In this document: positions 63,501 through 64,000 of the stretch, piece by piece
Position numbering within the stretch: the first letter of the stretch is position 1
How the letters are laid out: every line of letters begins with the position of its first letter
DNA from: Rhynochetos jubatus
Lineage: Eukaryota > Chordata > Aves > Eurypygiformes > Rhynochetidae
Length of the DNA stretch: 64,000 bases
Direction of reading: 5' to 3'
NCBI GenBank assembly: GCA_027574665.1
Contig: CM050653.1
Location: 13,042,664 to 13,106,663, forward strand
The notes under the pieces: model-generated
What the model was told of the DNA's origin: nothing
Database searches by the model: none
The model's input: the letters and a program-made list of their open reading frames with translations, nothing else
Program-made: the position numbers and the translations under genes

Positions 63501-63899
63501 AGCAGGCAGATGCACACCAGAAAAATCACCCATCTCTCAGTAACCCCTGCTTCCAATTCACCCTTCACTTCCCTCCCCTAAAGCAAATCCCTTGCTTCAA
63601 TGCTGTCGTAGCTGCTGGAGGGCACAGGTTATCTAAGTTGCTGGCCATGTGAATGGAACACTGTATTGTTGGGTTTGCCTCACCAAAATACGAACACACT
63701 GCCCACACACTAGCAAATCAGTCACGAATTTCAGATACCTGGAATTGCTTGGATGGTAATGTGTGGCATGAAACCGTTTAAGCTGCTCCCACGTAAGATC
63801 AGGAATACATAATGGATCTCCTCCAGATACTACACCGTAAGTGTGATCAGGAAGAATTTTATTCTGCAAGTGCTGTGCAAATATCCTCTCATTATCTGT
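39485..63899 (-). CDS. PITRM1: PITRM1, pitrilysin metallopeptidase 1 / presequence protease (C-terminal 826 residues; 5' exons outside)
   Basis: A zinc metalloprotease of family M16C in the mitochondrial matrix. It degrades cleaved targeting presequences and other short unstructured peptides, including amyloid-beta in human studies. Twenty-one exons on the - strand join in phase to 826 residues, starting at [12 protein letters not shown] (near human residue 211) and ending DPSWVKR. Visible landmarks: GGDPLCIP and HATHYHPSN of the first M16 half; the linker helices ([18 protein letters not shown]); DTSCLPALK, whose Cys I recall as one of the redox disulfide pair in human PreP; and the second half with [16 protein letters not shown], whose Arg and Tyr six residues apart correspond to the substrate-fixing pair of plant PreP (Arg848/Tyr854). 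The zinc ligands (HxxEH and the distal Glu) and the transit peptide are encoded upstream, beyond 64,000. All introns are GT-AG. No break is seen. Confidence 0.97.
40136..40238 (-). CDS. PITRM1: PITRM1 window exon 20
   Basis: 103 bp, [20 protein letters not shown], then [13 protein letters not shown] plus part of Arg. Acceptor TCCTAG. Confidence 0.96.
41239..41384 (-). CDS. PITRM1: PITRM1 window exon 19
   Basis: 146 bp, [20 protein letters not shown], then [20 protein letters not shown] and APIAPSDK. Donor GTACGT. Confidence 0.96.
42632..42757 (-). CDS. PITRM1: PITRM1 window exon 18 (substrate-fixing Arg/Tyr)
   Basis: 126 bp, [15 protein letters not shown], then [19 protein letters not shown] and IFTFYSY. 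The REKGGAY segment carries the conserved Arg/Tyr pair of the C-terminal M16 domain. Confidence 0.97.
43284..43396 (-). CDS. PITRM1: PITRM1 window exon 17
   Basis: 113 bp, [20 protein letters not shown], then [17 protein letters not shown] plus part of Ser. Confidence 0.96.
44587..44658 (-). CDS. PITRM1: PITRM1 window exon 16
   Basis: 72 bp, 24 codons, [17 protein letters not shown] then ITRKLVN. The least conserved exon; it is recognised by the ending (human VIRKLVM), by its position and by matching phases. Confidence 0.9.
45443..45563 (-). CDS. PITRM1: PITRM1 window exon 15
   Basis: 121 bp, [20 protein letters not shown], then [21 protein letters not shown] basic, variable linker segment. 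Confidence 0.96.
46492..46592 (-). CDS. PITRM1: PITRM1 window exon 14
   Basis: 101 bp, [20 protein letters not shown], then [13 protein letters not shown] plus part of Arg. Donor GTGAGT. Confidence 0.96.
46722..46887 (-). CDS. PITRM1: PITRM1 window exon 13
   Basis: 166 bp, [20 protein letters not shown], then [19 protein letters not shown] and [16 protein letters not shown]. The next intron is only 129 bp. Confidence 0.96.
47195..47271 (-). CDS. PITRM1: PITRM1 window exon 12
   Basis: 77 bp, [20 protein letters not shown], then SEIFN plus part of Asn. Donor GTACAG is weak. Confidence 0.95.
48069..48189 (-). CDS. PITRM1: PITRM1 window exon 11
   Basis: 121 bp, [20 protein letters not shown], then [20 protein letters not shown]. 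Donor GTAAAT. Confidence 0.96.
48880..49012 (-). CDS. PITRM1: PITRM1 window exon 10
   Basis: 133 bp, [20 protein letters not shown], then [18 protein letters not shown] and CNVIT. Very close to the human protein. Confidence 0.96.
50121..50237 (-). CDS. PITRM1: PITRM1 window exon 9
   Basis: 117 bp, [20 protein letters not shown], then [18 protein letters not shown]. Contains the Cys aligned with the redox-sensitive Cys of human PreP (DASCLPALK). Confidence 0.95.
51315..51453 (-). CDS. PITRM1: PITRM1 window exon 8 (helical linker)
   Basis: 139 bp, [20 protein letters not shown], then [16 protein letters not shown] and [10 protein letters not shown]. Charged helices joining the two M16 halves. 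Confidence 0.95.
52690..52760. repeat. A/C-rich low-complexity patch
   Basis: About 70 bp made almost only of A and C with repeated CCACAA/CCAACA-like units and an A8 run. Simple low-complexity sequence. Confidence 0.7.
53383..53517 (-). CDS. PITRM1: PITRM1 window exon 7
   Basis: 135 bp, 45 codons, [20 protein letters not shown], then [17 protein letters not shown] and EKVKTYFK. Phase 0 at both ends. Confidence 0.96.
53518..54514 (-). other. PITRM1: PITRM1 intron, part between window exon 7 and CR1
   Basis: About 1 kb AT-rich intron, nothing recognised. Confidence 0.6.
54515..55975 (-). mobile_element. CR1 LINE, antisense, interrupted by an LTR fossil
   Basis: Intronic CR1 copy with its 3' end at low coordinates. 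Before the LTR the + strand reads TTGAACACTGACAGGCTTGG and CCACAACCACCTCC (about 54530-54573). After the LTR it resumes at CCTGGGGAGCTTGTTCTGG (55071 on), through TCTTTGTTGCCCTCCTTTGG and GAGCCCTGGGGAACACC. Reverse-transcriptase residues are visible on the - strand ([20 protein letters not shown], 55731-55961). It is 5'-truncated, with several frame breaks. The CR1 must predate the LTR. Confidence 0.88.
54574..55070 (-). mobile_element. Endogenous retrovirus solo LTR (fossil) inside CR1
   Basis: About 497 bp lying on the - strand: it opens TGTACTGGTTTTGGCTGG at 55070 and closes GGGTTAAATCATGG near 54574. It has a TATA-like TTTATATGC region and a C13 run. It is related to the LTR at 11858-12421 in its opening and closing sequence but has a different middle. 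It splits the CR1 at a point where the flanks join into normal CR1 sequence (CCACCTCC / CCTGGGG). No internal retroviral genes are present, so this is a solo LTR. Confidence 0.75.
56075..57338 (+). mobile_element. CR1 LINE, 5'-truncated, sense orientation (+)
   Basis: About 1.26 kb. It starts in the middle of the reverse transcriptase (ACAGCCAACATGGCTGCGC) and runs through GTGCACCCTCAGCAAGTTGG, GCCCAGAAAGCCAACCATAT and CAGGTTGCCCAGAGAAGCTG to the CR1 3' end CCAACCCAAACCATTCTATG and ATT. The coding part is broken at several points. It lies 5' end to 5' end with the antisense CR1 at 54515-55975, about 100 bp apart. Confidence 0.92.
57339..58513 (-). other. PITRM1: PITRM1 intron, part between CR1 and window exon 6
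   Basis: About 1.2 kb of ordinary AT-rich intron. No repeat or gene recognised. Confidence 0.6.
58514..58610 (-). CDS. PITRM1: PITRM1 window exon 6
   Basis: 97 bp, [20 protein letters not shown], then [12 protein letters not shown]. Ends in phase 0 before the 5-kb repeat-filled intron. Confidence 0.96.
59036..59149 (-). CDS. PITRM1: PITRM1 window exon 5
   Basis: 114 bp, [20 protein letters not shown], then [17 protein letters not shown]. Donor GTGAGT, acceptor TTCTAG. Confidence 0.96.
60923..61051 (-). CDS. PITRM1: PITRM1 window exon 4
   Basis: 129 bp, [20 protein letters not shown], then [15 protein letters not shown] and TDFSPDV. Core of the first M16 homology half. Confidence 0.96.
61616..61704 (-). 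CDS. PITRM1: PITRM1 window exon 3
   Basis: 89 bp, [16 protein letters not shown], then [13 protein letters not shown] plus part of Asp. Matches human ITCGPDSFATDPSKQTTISV. Confidence 0.95.
62436..62455. repeat. T20 run beside PITRM1 donor site
   Basis: Twenty T on the + strand, read as A20 in the PITRM1 transcript, directly after the donor GTAAGT of window exon 2. Confidence 0.85.
62462..62588 (-). CDS. PITRM1: PITRM1 window exon 2
   Basis: 127 bp, [20 protein letters not shown], then [22 protein letters not shown]. Its donor GTAAGT is followed at once by a run of 20 A on the transcribed sense (T at 62436-62455 on +). Confidence 0.95.
63739..63899 (-). CDS. PITRM1: PITRM1 window exon 1
   Basis: 161 bp, [17 protein letters not shown], then [32 protein letters not shown] and PSNS. 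It follows directly the NEMKGAF zinc-ligand segment of the family, which must lie in the next exon upstream, outside the window. Confidence 0.97.
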
Positions 63900-64000
63900 C
63901 TTAAAAGGAGAACACCACATTTCAGTAAAAGTCATCAAAACGCATTTTAAAAATGAAAGGTGCTCAGTAAGACCTCAGAGTTCTAACTTAGACAAGAGCT

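Larger units (their letters stand above)
58611..63738 (-). other. PITRM1: PITRM1 introns between window exons 6 and 1
   Basis: Introns at 58611-59035, 59150-60922, 61052-61615, 61705-62461 and 62589-63738. No mobile element recognised. The only marked simple repeat is the T20 run at 62436-62455 next to the donor of window exon 2. Confidence 0.55.

Overview
This window is vertebrate nuclear DNA, almost certainly from a bird. It holds two genes placed tail to tail: PFKP (platelet-type 6-phosphofructokinase) on the + strand and PITRM1 (mitochondrial presequence protease) on the - strand. Both are split into many small exons with GT-AG introns, and human has the same neighbour pair in the same orientation. 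The bird assignment rests on the repeats: several CR1 LINE copies in both orientations, and two long terminal repeats of a type I associate with neoavian genomes. There are no Alu or L1 repeats and no prokaryotic features.

Layout. From 1 to about 38,815 is PFKP, missing only its first exon. Twenty-one constitutive coding exons (exons 2-22 if the 22-exon human layout holds) run from 610 to the stop codon at 38427-38429. All exon phases join, giving about 755 residues, which with the roughly 38 missing N-terminal residues makes about 793. A poly(A) signal lies at 38788-38793. After some 360 bp the PITRM1 3' UTR begins on the other strand (signal ATTAAA at 39198-39203). Twenty-one PITRM1 coding exons run from 63899 down to the stop at 39485-39487. 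They encode the last 826 residues; the exons carrying the mitochondrial targeting sequence and the zinc-binding HxxEH motif lie beyond 64,000.

The most interesting observation is a second, previously unlisted-looking version of PFKP exon 16. The ordinary exon is at 23904-24056. A second exon at 29238-29390 has the same length (153 bp), the same phase, an open frame and both splice sites. It encodes an alternative 51-residue segment (about 32 of 51 identical) covering the same part of the fructose-2,6-bisphosphate allosteric site. The pair looks like mutually exclusive exons that would give two PFKP isoforms with differently tuned regulatory halves.

Repeats: an ancient CR1 copy in PFKP intron 4, a long-terminal-repeat fossil in intron 5, CR1 copies in introns 11 and 18, and in one PITRM1 intron two CR1 copies lying 5' end to 5' end, the first of them split by a second LTR fossil. 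No tRNA, rRNA, CRISPR or other RNA gene was recognised. The two genes share no pathway: PFKP commits fructose 6-phosphate to glycolysis in the cytosol, while PITRM1 degrades cleaved targeting peptides in the mitochondrial matrix.
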